A stretch of 21,438 nt of DNA. Origin: CAIKMD01 sp035533255. Its GTDB lineage: Bacteria; Pseudomonadota; Alphaproteobacteria; ATCC43930; CGMCC-115725. The translations under genes and the position numbers were made by a program. The stretch spans positions 1-21,438 of the forward strand of contig DATLUE010000434.1 in NCBI GenBank assembly GCA_035533255.1, given 5' to 3'. Under the pieces are notes generated by a model. It was not told where the DNA came from. It worked only from the letters and a program-made list of their open reading frames with translations, and searched no databases. Of the stretch, positions 1 through 8,100 are shown piece after piece; position 1 is the stretch's first letter, and the number at the start of each line of letters is the position of its first letter.

Positions 1-303
1 CGAGCCGATCAGGAACAGGCCGGTGCCGATGAGCAGGATCGGCTTGCGGCCATAGAGATCGGACAAGCGGCCATAGATCGGGACCGTTACCACCTGTGTG
101 AGGAGATAGCTGGTGAAGACCCAGCTCATCAGCTCGAAGCCGCCGAGCGAGCTGACGATCGTCGGCATGGCAGTTGCAACGATCGTCGCCTCGATCGCGG
201 TGATGAACACCGAGGCCAGCGCCGCAATGAAGATCAGCACGCGATTCGGGGCTGCAACCTGGGGCGCGGGATCAATCCGTTCTCTTGTGATCTCAGCGGG
301 CAT
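1..303 (-). CDS. MFS transporter, DHA2 (EmrB/QacA) type, N-terminal fragment
   Basis: This is the first 101 codons of a gene that continues past base 1 of the window. An ATG at 303 (reading leftward) opens with a short polar segment (MPAEITRERIDP), then a hydrophobic helix from about residue 24 (VLIFIAALASVFITAIEATI). The family signature of the TM1-TM3 region follows: an acidic residue in TM1 (AIEATIVATAMPTI), then SWVFTSYLLTQ, then the loop motif YGRLSDLYGRKP (motif A, G-x-L-S-D-x-x-G-R-R/K). These features place it among 14-TM drug or metabolite exporters of the major facilitator superfamily, in the inner membrane. In-frame GTG (312) and TTG (315) codons just upstream are alternative starts. 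Whether it serves the neighbouring catabolic genes or is a general multidrug pump cannot be told. Confidence is high for the superfamily and low for substrate. Confidence 0.88.
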   Translation of the reverse strand, partial: MPAEITRERIDPAPQVAAPNRVLIFIAALASVFITAIEATIVATAMPTIVSSLGGFELMSWVFTSYLLTQVVTVPIYGRLSDLYGRKPILLIGTGLFLIGS

Positions 304-519
304 TCGCGTCACCAAACCGCGCCATCGCGCGAAGCCTCCCGTCTCGCGAAGCTCCGACGCATAGCGCGAACGATGCCGCCTTTCACCCGGATAATTTGCA
401 CGCCTGCCCCACGCGCGCCGAGCGCCACGGCAGCGGCGCCACTCACGGCACCATCGCCGCAGAGCACGGCAGCATGTCCTCTGCGAGCGGCGGTCTCGGT
501 GCCGAGCGCCTGAGCGAGC
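304..519. other. Intergenic stretch without a clear gene
   Basis: These 216 bases lie between the MFS start and the class II aldolase stop; both genes point left. On the minus strand one reading frame stays open to a stop at 309-311 and reads ...CGDGAVSGAAAVALGARGAG..., but it has no convincing start or ribosome site and I recognise no family. I also see no promoter or terminator I would defend. Confidence 0.4.
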
Positions 520-1266
520 CTAAGCGGCCGTCAGGGCGCAGTAATAGCGCCACAACGCCGCGGCGCGCCCGCCCGGCCGATTGCCGGACGGTTTTTCGGA
601 GCGGGTTGCCATCTGGCGGAAGATTTCCTGGTCCTCAGCCGGAATCGGCTGCGGATTGCCGAGCAACTGCGCGCGGTAATTCATCGTCGCCAGCGTATTG
701 AGGTTGATCGCGTCGAGCGCGGCGTCCTCGATGCTCGGTCCCGCTGCCGTGATGCCATGCCCGCGCATGAGGCACACGCGCGCGCTTCCCATCGCCGCGG
801 CCAGCTCGTCGCCAAGCGTCGGGTTGCTGACGAGGATGCTGCGCGGAAAGGTCGGAATGCCCGCCAGCGCAAGCTGCGCGCCGGAGGGATCGAACGCGCC
901 ATAGAGCGGCAGCAGCGGCTTGTCGCAGATCGTGAACAACACCACGGTCGGCGGATGGACGTGAACGACGGATTGAATCTCCGGCCGCTTGCGATAGATC
1001 GCGGTGTGGATATGAACTTCGATCGGCACCTCCAGCGCCGCGTCGCCGGTATGGATGAGCTTGCCGTCGAGCCCGACCTCGACCACCTGATCGACCGTCG
1101 TGTAGCGAACGCCCCGTTCTCCGGGCCCGCGCGCACGGATCAAGATGCGGTCGGTGCCGGGAATCCGCGCACTGATATGGCCGGTCGCGGCCTCGGCCAG
1201 ATCGAGCCGGCCCAGCACGCGGCAGGCTTGCGCGACACGCTCGTGAAGATCGTCGATCTCGCTCAC
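520..1266 (-). CDS. class II aldolase/adducin family protein
   Basis: A 248-residue protein of usual family length. Known relatives include fuculose-1-phosphate aldolase, ribulose-5-phosphate 4-epimerase and some aromatic decarboxylases. All use a divalent metal held by three histidines. The expected residues are present: GHIS at 29-32 in the N-terminal binding loop, an acidic residue at E83 (PIEVHIH), the metal pair H102/H104 in VVHVHPP, and the third ligand H170 in MRGHGI. The start is GTG at 1266; an in-frame TAA lies about 18 bases further upstream, so no longer reading is possible apart from rare codons. The fold would be a cytosolic homotetramer. Its 3' neighbour is the MFS gene. A second, more distant family member lies at 18632-19384. 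The substrate is unknown; C-C cleavage or decarboxylation of a catabolic intermediate is an inference. Confidence 0.88.
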   Translation of the reverse strand: MSEIDDLHERVAQACRVLGRLDLAEAATGHISARIPGTDRILIRARGPGERGVRYTTVDQVVEVGLDGKLIHTGDAALEVPIEVHIHTAIYRKRPEIQSVVHVHPPTVVLFTICDKPLLPLYGAFDPSGAQLALAGIPTFPRSILVSNPTLGDELAAAMGSARVCLMRGHGITAAGPSIEDAALDAINLNTLATMNYRAQLLGNPQPIPAEDQEIFRQMATRSEKPSGNRPGGRAAALWRYYCALTAA

Positions 1267-1292
1267 GGTAATTCCGATCGTTTATTCTCGTC

Positions 1293-1327
1293 GACACATG
1301 ATCGTGTCCATGTTTCCCCCGAAACAT
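1293..1327. promoter_or_regulatory. Two adjacent inverted repeats upstream of the class II aldolase gene
   Basis: ATGTTTC (1310-1316) and GAAACAT (1321-1327) form a perfect 7-bp dyad around CCCC. GACAC (1293-1297) and GTGTC (1304-1308) form a second, 5-bp dyad nested closer to the gene. Both lie 27-61 bases upstream of the GTG start at 1266, a normal place for an operator. No regulator gene is in the window and I see no clear -35/-10 pair, so function is inferred from symmetry and position only. Confidence 0.35.
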
Positions 1328-1442
1328 CGCGCAAAATACGCATCCGTCCGAGCAAAATTAGAACACTTCCGCTCTATTCTCGCAAGGTTGGCGCCCGGTG
1401 CAATTACCGCGGCCTTCAAGTGCCCGTATCGTCAATGCAAGC

Positions 1443-1468
1443 GGCCCTGCCCGGTGAGGGGCAGGGCC
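1443..1468 (-). terminator. Probable hairpin terminator after the 61-residue ORF
   Basis: GGCCCTGCCC (1443-1452) and GGGCAGGGCC (1459-1468) form a perfect 10-bp stem with a 6-base loop, 38 bases beyond the stop of the minus-strand small gene at 1506. The T-run is poor on the minus strand and only TTT on the plus strand. It is therefore a strong hairpin but only a likely terminator; it could also insulate the gene from the aldolase downstream. Confidence 0.5.
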
Positions 1469-1505
1469 TTTGAGCGTCACGTCTCGGTAAATCGCCCGAT
1501 GCGAT

Positions 1506-1691
1506 CTATTTCTGCATGCCGGGACCTTGCGGCTTGTGATCGCTTCGGACGCCGCCACCGCCCTGGTGGCTGGCCTGCTCGGTTTTCGGCTTGGCGTCGG
1601 CTTGCTGGGGCCGATCTTGGCCGCCGGTGCTCGCTGCCTGCTTGTCGCGCTGATCCGGGGGTTGGTGTTGATCGCGGCGTTGGTCGTTCAT
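1506..1691 (-). CDS. Small Gln-rich, disordered hypothetical protein (61 aa)
   Basis: I do not recognise this gene. The start is ATG at 1691, preceded by GAGGAG at good spacing (tgaggagacgcttATG). A longer reading begins upstream at 1754 but has no such ribosome site. The 61 residues include 12 Gln and many Asp, Arg, Lys, Pro and Gly. There is no Leu, Ile, Phe, Tyr, Trp or Cys, so the product should be intrinsically disordered and very soluble. Small hydrophilic proteins of this composition are common, unnamed, in Alphaproteobacteria. A 10-bp hairpin follows the stop, which suggests a monocistronic transcript. It is a real gene on the strength of the ribosome site and hairpin; function is unknown. 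Confidence 0.55.
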   Translation of the reverse strand: MNDQRRDQHQPPDQRDKQAASTGGQDRPQQADAKPKTEQASHQGGGGVRSDHKPQGPGMQK

Positions 1692-1807
1692 AAGCGTCTC
1701 CTCACTGCTGTCTACGGCACCGCGACAAGCGGCGCGTACGAGTGAGGTGGGCACTCAATCGAGCAGCGACATGGCGGAAATGGGGCGCTTCCTGGCCGGG
1801 CCTGTCT

Positions 1808-3391
1808 TCAGCCGCCGACCACCTTGCTCAGCAGCACGCGCGCGTCCGGCGGCGCTTGATCGCCGATCCAGACGACATATTGATCGGGACGCACCAGAAT
1901 GAGACGCGCTCCATAAGCCTCGCGACCGCCAGCGAAGCTATCGCGGACCACTTTGAGCGGAATGTTCCCGGCGCGCGCGGCCGCCTCGAAGGCTTGGACG
2001 TCCGCGTCTCGCGCATCGAAGGCCAGCAAAGCGAAGCCCGCACCGAGCTCCTCGAACACATTCCGCCCCGACGAAAGAGGCTGCGGCGCGAGGTGATGGC
2101 CGGCGCGCGCCGCGTAGGAATGGGTGCCGTGCGCGGTGCATTTGCCGTTCGCCGGGCCCGCCACCACCGACGAGCCTTCGTAATTCGGCTCATAGGTCGT
2201 CAGCCGATCGCTGATGCCGTTCTCGCGCTCGCTCCAGGCGCGCTCGAATTCCGCGCGGTTGCGCTCGGGGCTGTAACGCTCGAGGAACTGGCGATCCCAT
2301 TCGATCCGCCCGGCGATGAAATCCTCGCCGGTCTCCTTGAAGATCGGGTGCCGCTCTTCGCTGTAGGAGCGCAGCAAGGCGTCGCTGCCCCAGCCTTCGA
2401 GCCGCGCCACCAATTTCCACCCCAGATTGACGACATCCTCGAGGCCGTTGTTGAGCCCGAAGCCGCCATAGGGCGGATGGCTGTGCGCGGCGTCGCCCGC
2501 AATGAACACGCGCCCGACCTGATAGCGCTCGGCCACGGCGACGCGCAGATCCCAGAAGCCGACGTGATCGAATTCGCACGCAAACGGAAAGCCGGCGACA
2601 TTCTGGATGAGGCCTTTGAAATCGTAATTGTCCGGGGTCGTGCCGGCGGGCACCGGCGAATGAAAGAACCAGCCTTCGCCGACATCGATCCGGCCGAAGA
2701 ACTGCCAATAGCCTTTCAATTCGGGGCGCAGCACGTTGTAGGTCGAGCGGCCGGGAAAGCGCTTCAGCCCCTCATGGAGCTCGCGCGAGCGGAACACGGC
2801 CAGCACCATGAGTTGCTCGAAATCGGCGCCGCCGCGCTCGATGCCGATCTGCTCGCGCGTCAGCGAGCGCGCGCCGTCGCAGCCGACCACGTAATCCGCC
2901 TCGAGGGTTTCGCGGCCGCTGCCGCCTTGCTCGGCGATCGCAACTCGTACGCCCCTGTCGTCCTGCTCGATCGTCTGCGCCGTCCAGGCGAAACGGCTAT
3001 CGACATTCGGCAGGGTCGCCAGCTTCGCGCGCAGCACCTTTTCCGTCAGGTATTGCGGCAGGCGCTCGACATCCTGGAAATAATACGGACGGACGATCTC
3101 GCGCTGCGGCGGCGCGAACCAATAGTCGCTCATCAAGCTGCCATAGGCGGTGATGCCGCTGATCGGGTAAGGGCGCGGCATCAGGCGCTCGGCGCGGAGC
3201 GCATCGACGATACCCCAGAAATAGAAATGCTCCAGGGTGCGCGGCGACAGGTTCTGCCCCTTGGGGATGTTCGAGAGCCCGGCGCGCCGCTCGATCAATG
3301 CGCAAGAAATCCCGCGCAGTCCGAGATTGACCGCGAGCGCCACGCCCACCGGCCCGCCGCCGATAATGACCACCTGATACCGCTTATCCAT
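1808..3391 (-). CDS. FAD-dependent aromatic monooxygenase (PHBH-type)
   Basis: A 527-residue class A flavoprotein hydroxylase of the p-hydroxybenzoate hydroxylase fold (MhpA/PheA/TetX relatives). These cytosolic enzymes use NAD(P)H and O2 to hydroxylate aromatic rings. Visible motifs are the Rossmann GGGPVG at 11-16, the DG motif GCDGARS at 170-176, and the FAD ribityl-binding GD motif from GDAAHSHPP at 299-307, followed by GFGLNNGLEDVVNLGWKL. The last 80 or so residues (from about 445, GAGFALLAF...) resemble the thioredoxin-like C-terminal domain of phenol-hydroxylase-type members. The start ATG at 3391 has GAGGAAGG just upstream. The gene is divergent from the binding-protein gene and shares a 78-bp intergenic region with it. 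Ring hydroxylation fits the catabolic neighbourhood; the substrate is not deducible. Confidence 0.9.
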   Translation of the reverse strand: MDKRYQVVIIGGGPVGVALAVNLGLRGISCALIERRAGLSNIPKGQNLSPRTLEHFYFWGIVDALRAERLMPRPYPISGITAYGSLMSDYWFAPPQREIVRPYYFQDVERLPQYLTEKVLRAKLATLPNVDSRFAWTAQTIEQDDRGVRVAIAEQGGSGRETLEADYVVGCDGARSLTREQIGIERGGADFEQLMVLAVFRSRELHEGLKRFPGRSTYNVLRPELKGYWQFFGRIDVGEGWFFHSPVPAGTTPDNYDFKGLIQNVAGFPFACEFDHVGFWDLRVAVAERYQVGRVFIAGDAAHSHPPYGGFGLNNGLEDVVNLGWKLVARLEGWGSDALLRSYSEERHPIFKETGEDFIAGRIEWDRQFLERYSPERNRAEFERAWSERENGISDRLTTYEPNYEGSSVVAGPANGKCTAHGTHSYAARAGHHLAPQPLSSGRNVFEELGAGFALLAFDARDADVQAFEAAARAGNIPLKVVRDSFAGGREAYGARLILVRPDQYVVWIGDQAPPDARVLLSKVVGG

Positions 3392-3423
3392 GACCTTCCT
3401 CGATTGCGCCCGGTTGCGTCGGG

Positions 3424-3460
3424 CGATGTTATGGCGACACTATAGCAACAAAGAACATCG
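3424..3460. promoter_or_regulatory. Inverted repeat in the shared divergent promoter region
   Basis: CGATGTT (3424-3430) and AACATCG (3454-3460) are perfect 7-bp arms whose centres are 30 bp apart, about three helical turns. They lie between the flavin monooxygenase start (3391, minus) and the binding-protein start (3470, plus). The right arm abuts the GGAGG ribosome site at 3461-3465. This is a possible operator for co-regulating the pair. One candidate plus-strand promoter is TTGCGC (3404-3409), 17 bp, TGTTAT (3427-3432), which would overlap the left arm. Evidence is positional only. Confidence 0.25.
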
Positions 3461-3469
3461 GGAGGTCCC

Positions 3470-5005
3470 ATGCCGAAAAATTTTCCCTGGCTTTTGATCG
3501 CGGCGACGCTCGTGGCTTTGGGCGCAGTCGGCGGACCGGCGGCCGCCGACAAGGCCAGCGGGACGCTCCATCTCGCGGCCGATCAGCCGGTGCAGACCGT
3601 CAGCTACTACGACGATCCGACGCCCGACACCGTGTTCGAATCCGAAGCGGTCTACGACGGCCTGGTTTCCTACGACGTGGCGCGCGGCCAAGTCGAGCCG
3701 CTGCTGGCCAAAGCGTGGCGGCGGATCGATCCGCTGACCTTGGAATTCGATTTGCGCGACGACGTCACCTGGCAGGACGGCACGAAATTCACCGCCGCCG
3801 ATGTTGCCTATACCTTGAATTGGCTGGCCGATCCGAAGACGGTGCTGCGCTTCAAGCAGGATTGGTCGTGGATCGACAAGGTCGAGCAGCTCGGCGATTA
3901 CCGGCTGCGCGTCCATGCGAAACAGCCGACGCCCTACGATCTCACCCGCTTTGCCTATGTCACCGCGATCCTGCCGGTGCATCAGACCGGCAGCCCGCAG
4001 GACAAGGGCCACCGCCCGATCGGCACCGGCCCCTATCGCGCGACAGCGGTCGATGACTTCAAGGGCATCGTGCTCGAGCGCAACGACGATTTCCGCCACG
4101 GCAATCCGGCAAAGCCCGGCAGCAATATCAAGCGCATCACCATCCAACCCGTGCCGGACGAAGGCACCCGAATCGCCGAGCTTCTCGCCGGCAATCTCGA
4201 TATGATCGACGTGTCGCTCCAGCAGGCTCAAAGCCTGGCGCAGGATCCGCGCTTCGCGATGACGATCGTGCAAGGCGCCTCGTTCATGTATGTCGCCTAC
4301 GACGCGCTCGGGCGCAGCGGCGCCAAGCCGTTGACCGACGAGCGCGTCCGCCGCGCGTTGACGATGGCGATCGACCGGCCGGCCCTCCTCAAGCTGGTCG
4401 CCGGCGACGCGACGCTGCGCCAGCCCGGGGCGATGTGCTGGCGGACGCAAGCGGGCTGCGATTATTCGCTGCCGCTGCCGCCCTACGACCCCGCGGGCGC
4501 GAAGAAGCTGCTCGCCGCCGCCGGCTATCCCGACGGTTTCAACATCGAGATCACCAGCTTCGCGGGCCTGCCGACCGACATCGCCGAAGCGGTCGCGGGA
4601 CAATGGCATGCGATCGGGGTGCGCGCGACGATCGACCCGCTCGCGGTGATCTCGTATCGCAAGAAGCAGCAGGAAGGACGAATCCAGGTCATGGTCGCGG
4701 CCTGGCCGGCGGGCAACATTCCCGACGTATCGGCAACGGTCGATTCGTTCTTCGCCGCCGGCCCCGCGGATTATTCCGGCGATCCGACGCTGCACGATTT
4801 GGCAAAGCAGAGCGACGCGGCGATGGACCCCGCAACGCGCCAGGCGATCGGCCGCAAGCTGTTCGACCGCGCCACCGCGAAATTCTACTTCCTGCCGATC
4901 GCGCCCTATCCGACCGTGCTGGTTCACACCAAGGAAGTCGCGATCACCCAATCCGACCGCTTTACGCCGCTCGGCTATGAGGTCAGCGACATCAACTGGA
5001 AATAG
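3470..5005 (+). CDS. ABC transporter substrate-binding protein, family 5 (DppA/OppA-like)
   Basis: A 511-residue periplasmic solute receptor of the peptide/nickel/opine family (SBP_bac_5). It begins with a Sec signal peptide: Lys3, a hydrophobic core at about 7-22, and a likely AAA|D cleavage after residue 26. The family's core segment follows: LLAKAWRRIDPLTLEFDLRD, then the DDVTWQDGTKFTAADVAYTLNWL signature and, later, GTGPYRATAVDDFKGIVLERN. The ATG at 3470 has GGAGG at 3461-3465. No permease or ATPase genes are beside it; the next gene starts 140 bases later and is metabolic. It is therefore an orphan receptor that must pair with a transporter encoded elsewhere. Divergence from the aromatic monooxygenase suggests uptake of a catabolic substrate or its conjugate, but this is inference. 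Family members bind peptides, sugars and many small molecules. Confidence 0.9.
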   Translation: MPKNFPWLLIAATLVALGAVGGPAAADKASGTLHLAADQPVQTVSYYDDPTPDTVFESEAVYDGLVSYDVARGQVEPLLAKAWRRIDPLTLEFDLRDDVTWQDGTKFTAADVAYTLNWLADPKTVLRFKQDWSWIDKVEQLGDYRLRVHAKQPTPYDLTRFAYVTAILPVHQTGSPQDKGHRPIGTGPYRATAVDDFKGIVLERNDDFRHGNPAKPGSNIKRITIQPVPDEGTRIAELLAGNLDMIDVSLQQAQSLAQDPRFAMTIVQGASFMYVAYDALGRSGAKPLTDERVRRALTMAIDRPALLKLVAGDATLRQPGAMCWRTQAGCDYSLPLPPYDPAGAKKLLAAAGYPDGFNIEITSFAGLPTDIAEAVAGQWHAIGVRATIDPLAVISYRKKQQEGRIQVMVAAWPAGNIPDVSATVDSFFAAGPADYSGDPTLHDLAKQSDAAMDPATRQAIGRKLFDRATAKFYFLPIAPYPTVLVHTKEVAITQSDRFTPLGYEVSDINWK

Positions 5006-5083
5006 CCCCGGCCGGGCGAACGCCCCGCCTTCGCCTGCGTCAGCGGCGTGCGGGCATGGTTGAAAGGAACAAGGTTAGCCGGC

Positions 5084-5124
5084 TTGGCATCCCTTCCGGC
5101 CCGACCTACGTTTAGCTTCGTAGG
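5084..5124 (+). promoter_or_regulatory. Candidate promoter with overlapping inverted repeat, upstream of the leucine operon
   Basis: TTGGCA (5084-5089) and TACGTT (5107-5112) are separated by 17 bp; the -35 matches consensus at five of six positions, the -10 at three. A perfect dyad, CCTACG (5105-5110) and CGTAGG (5119-5124) around 8 bases, covers the -10 and the likely transcription start. The operon's first ATG is at 5146. This is the arrangement expected of a repressor site, but no regulator gene is visible. A weak GC stem (gggcg/cgccc near 5014-5025) follows the previous gene's stop. Confidence 0.4.
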
Positions 5125-5145
5125 GTTCGCGCTGGGAGCAAGCAC

Positions 5146-8100
5146 ATGCCTTATGCGGACGCGACGCTCAGCGACGTTTATACGCAGCAATCGGGCGAAG
5201 TCTTCATCGGCGGCATTCAGGCGCTGGTACGCCTGCCCCTCGTCCAGATCGCGCGCGACCGCAAGGCCGGGCTCAATACCGGCGGCTTCATCTCGGGCTA
5301 TCGCGGCTCGCCGCTCGGCGGCTACGACATCGAGCTGCATCGCGCGCAATCCTATCTCGATGCGGCCGGCGTGATCGTCAAGCCGGCGATCAACGAGGAG
5401 ATGGGCGCGACCGCGATCTGGGGCACGCAGCAGCTCCACCTCTCGCCCGGCGCGACGAAAGACGGCGTCTTCGGCATCTGGTACGCGAAAGGCCCGGGCG
5501 TGGACCGCTCGGGCGATGTCTTGAAGCATGCCAATGCCGCCGGCAGCGCGCGCCACGGCGGCGTCTTGTGCCTCGCCGGCGACGATCACGGCGCAAAATC
5601 CTCGACCATTCCGCACCAGACCGACCACGCCTTCATGTCGGCGATCATCCCGGTGCTCTATCCCTCGGGCGTCCAGGAATTCGTGCGCTACGGCCTCATG
5701 GGCATCGCGATGTCGCGCTATTCCGGCTGCTGGGTCGCGATGAAGGTGATTTCCGATACGGTCGAATCGAGCGCTACGGTCGATCTTGCCGACGAGCGGA
5801 TCGATTTCGTCATGCCGACCGATTTCGTCATCCCGCCCGACGGCCTCAATCTGCGCTGGCCCGACGATCGCTGGCAGCAGGATTACCGGCTGCAAAACCT
5901 GAAAGGCTATGCCGCCGTCGCTTTCGGCCGCGCCAACGGCGTCGATCGCGTGATCATCGATCCGCCGCGCGCGCAATTCGGCCTGGTCGCGTCGGGCAAA
6001 GCCTTCCTCGATATGCGCGAGGCGCTGGCGCTCTTGGGCATCGACGACGCGGCGGCGGCGCGGATCGGCTTGCGGCTTTTGAAGATCGGCATGCCTTGGC
6101 CGCTCGACCCGGTACGCATCCGCGATTTCTCGCGGGGCTTGCAAGAAATCCTGATCGTCGAAGAGCGGCGCGAGATGGTCGAGCACCAGATCAAGCAGCA
6201 TCTCTTCAATTGGCATTCCGATCAGCGCCCGCGCATCGTCGGCAAATTCGACGAGAACGACGCGCCGTGCCTGCCGCTCGAGCACGAGTTGTCCGCCGAG
6301 ATCATCGCCGAGGTGCTGGTCGCGCGCTTGGAGCGCATCGACATGCCGGCCGATTTGCGGGCGGCAATCGCCGGCAAGGCGGCCGCGATCCGCGAGCGCC
6401 GCGCCCGGCTCGATGCCTACCAGCCGCCGACCACGCGCCTCCCCTATTACTGCCCCGGCTGCCCGCACAACACCTCGACGCGCGTGCCCGAAGGCAGTCG
6501 CGCGATCGCCGGCATCGGCTGCCACTACATGGCGCAGTGGATGGACCGGCGCACCGAAACCTTCACCCAGATGGGCGGCGAGGGCGTGCCCTGGCTCGGC
6601 ATCGCGCCGTTCACCGCGGAGAAGCACGTCTTTGCCAATCTCGGCGACGGCACCTATTTCCACAGCGGCATCCTGGCGATCCGGCAGGCGATCGCCGCCG
6701 GCGCCAACATCACCTACAAAATTCTCTTCAACGACGCGGTCGCGATGACCGGCGGCCAGGCGGTCGACGGCGGGCTGACGGTGCCGCAATTGATCCGCCA
6801 ACTCGACGACGAGGGCGTGCGTAAAATCTATCTCCTGAGCCAGGAGCCCGAACGCTATGCCGCGGCGGCGTTGCCCAAGAGCGTTACGATCCGGCCGCGC
6901 GAGGCGATCGATCGAACGATGGAGGAGCTGCGCGATGAGCCCGGCTGCACCATCATGGTCTATGACCAGACCTGCGCGACCGAGCTGCGTCGCAAGCGCG
7001 CGCGAGGCACCGCGCCGCCCGCCGCCGCGCGCGCCTATATCAATCCGGCGGTGTGCGAGGGTTGCGGCGATTGCTCGGACCAGAGCAATTGCATCGCGAT
7101 CGATCCGCTGGAGACCGAATTCGGCCGCAAGCGCGCGATCAATCAATCGGCTTGCAATTCCGATCTCTCCTGCCTCAAGGGCTTCTGCCCGTCCTTCGTC
7201 ACCGTCAGCGGCGGCACGATCCGCAAGCAACCGGGGACGCGTCTGCCCGCCGTGGAATTGCCGACGCCCGCTCCGGTCGGAACGCTGCCCGCGGCCGAGG
7301 CCTACAACATCGCGGTGACCGGGGTTGGCGGCGGCGGCGTGCTGACGATCGGCCATATCCTCGGCATGGCGGCGCATATCGACGGCCTCGGCGCGCAGGT
7401 GCTCGACATCACCGGCCTCGCGCAGAAAGGCGGCGCGGTCGTCAGCCATATCCGCCTCGCGCGCGATGCCAAGACGATCGCGGCGCAGCGCATTCCCGCT
7501 GGCAACGCCGATCTGCTGCTGGCGACCGATCTGGTCGTTGCCGCCTCGAGCGAAGGGCGGCAGCTCATCTCCGCGGCGCGCACGCGCGCGGTGGTCGATA
7601 CGCATGTGACGCCGGTCGCGAGCTTCATTCACGACCGCGATTTCGATTTCAAGGCGTCGGCAAGCTTGGGCGAGATCGAGCGCGCCTTGCATGAAGCGCC
7701 GGCGCTGCTCGATTTTCACCATCTCGCGCTTCGCGCCTTCGGCGACTCGATTGCCGCGAACATGATGCTCGTCGGCTGCGCCTATCAGCGCGGCTGGCTG
7801 CCGCTCACCGAGCGCGCGCTGACCCGCGCGATCGAGCTCAACGGCGTCGCGGTCGCGCTCAACCTCGAAGCCTTTCGTTGGGGGCGCTACCTCGCGGCCT
7901 TCCCAGACCGGATCGAGGCATTGACTGCCAAGGAGGAGCGTGATCGCCCGCTCGCCGCGATGAGCCTCGACGAGATCATCGAGCATCGCGCGCGGCATCT
8001 AACCGACTATCAGAACGAGGCTTTGGCGCGACGCTATCGCCATCGCGTGGCGCAAATAAGGCGAATCGAAGCCGGTATCGGCCCGGCCGAAGACCTCACA

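Noticed and set aside
396..701. A 101-codon plus-strand open frame at the left end
   Set aside because: It runs partly antisense to the class II aldolase, is Arg/Ser/Gly-rich, and has no ribosome site or motif.
1742..3445. A 567-codon plus-strand open frame opposite the FAD monooxygenase
   Set aside because: Antisense to a gene with intact flavin-binding motifs; no recognisable domain in the plus reading.
3440..4951. A 503-codon minus-strand open frame opposite the binding-protein gene
   Set aside because: Same shadow effect; low-complexity Arg/Ala/Gly/Val translation, no ribosome site, and the plus-strand gene has a signal peptide and family signature.
4975..7998. A 1007-codon open frame on the minus strand, opposite the 2-oxoacid oxidoreductase
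   Set aside because: It is a by-product of GC-rich codon bias opposite a real gene. Its translation is dominated by Arg, Ala, Asp and His with no domain, while the plus frame has clear catalytic motifs throughout.
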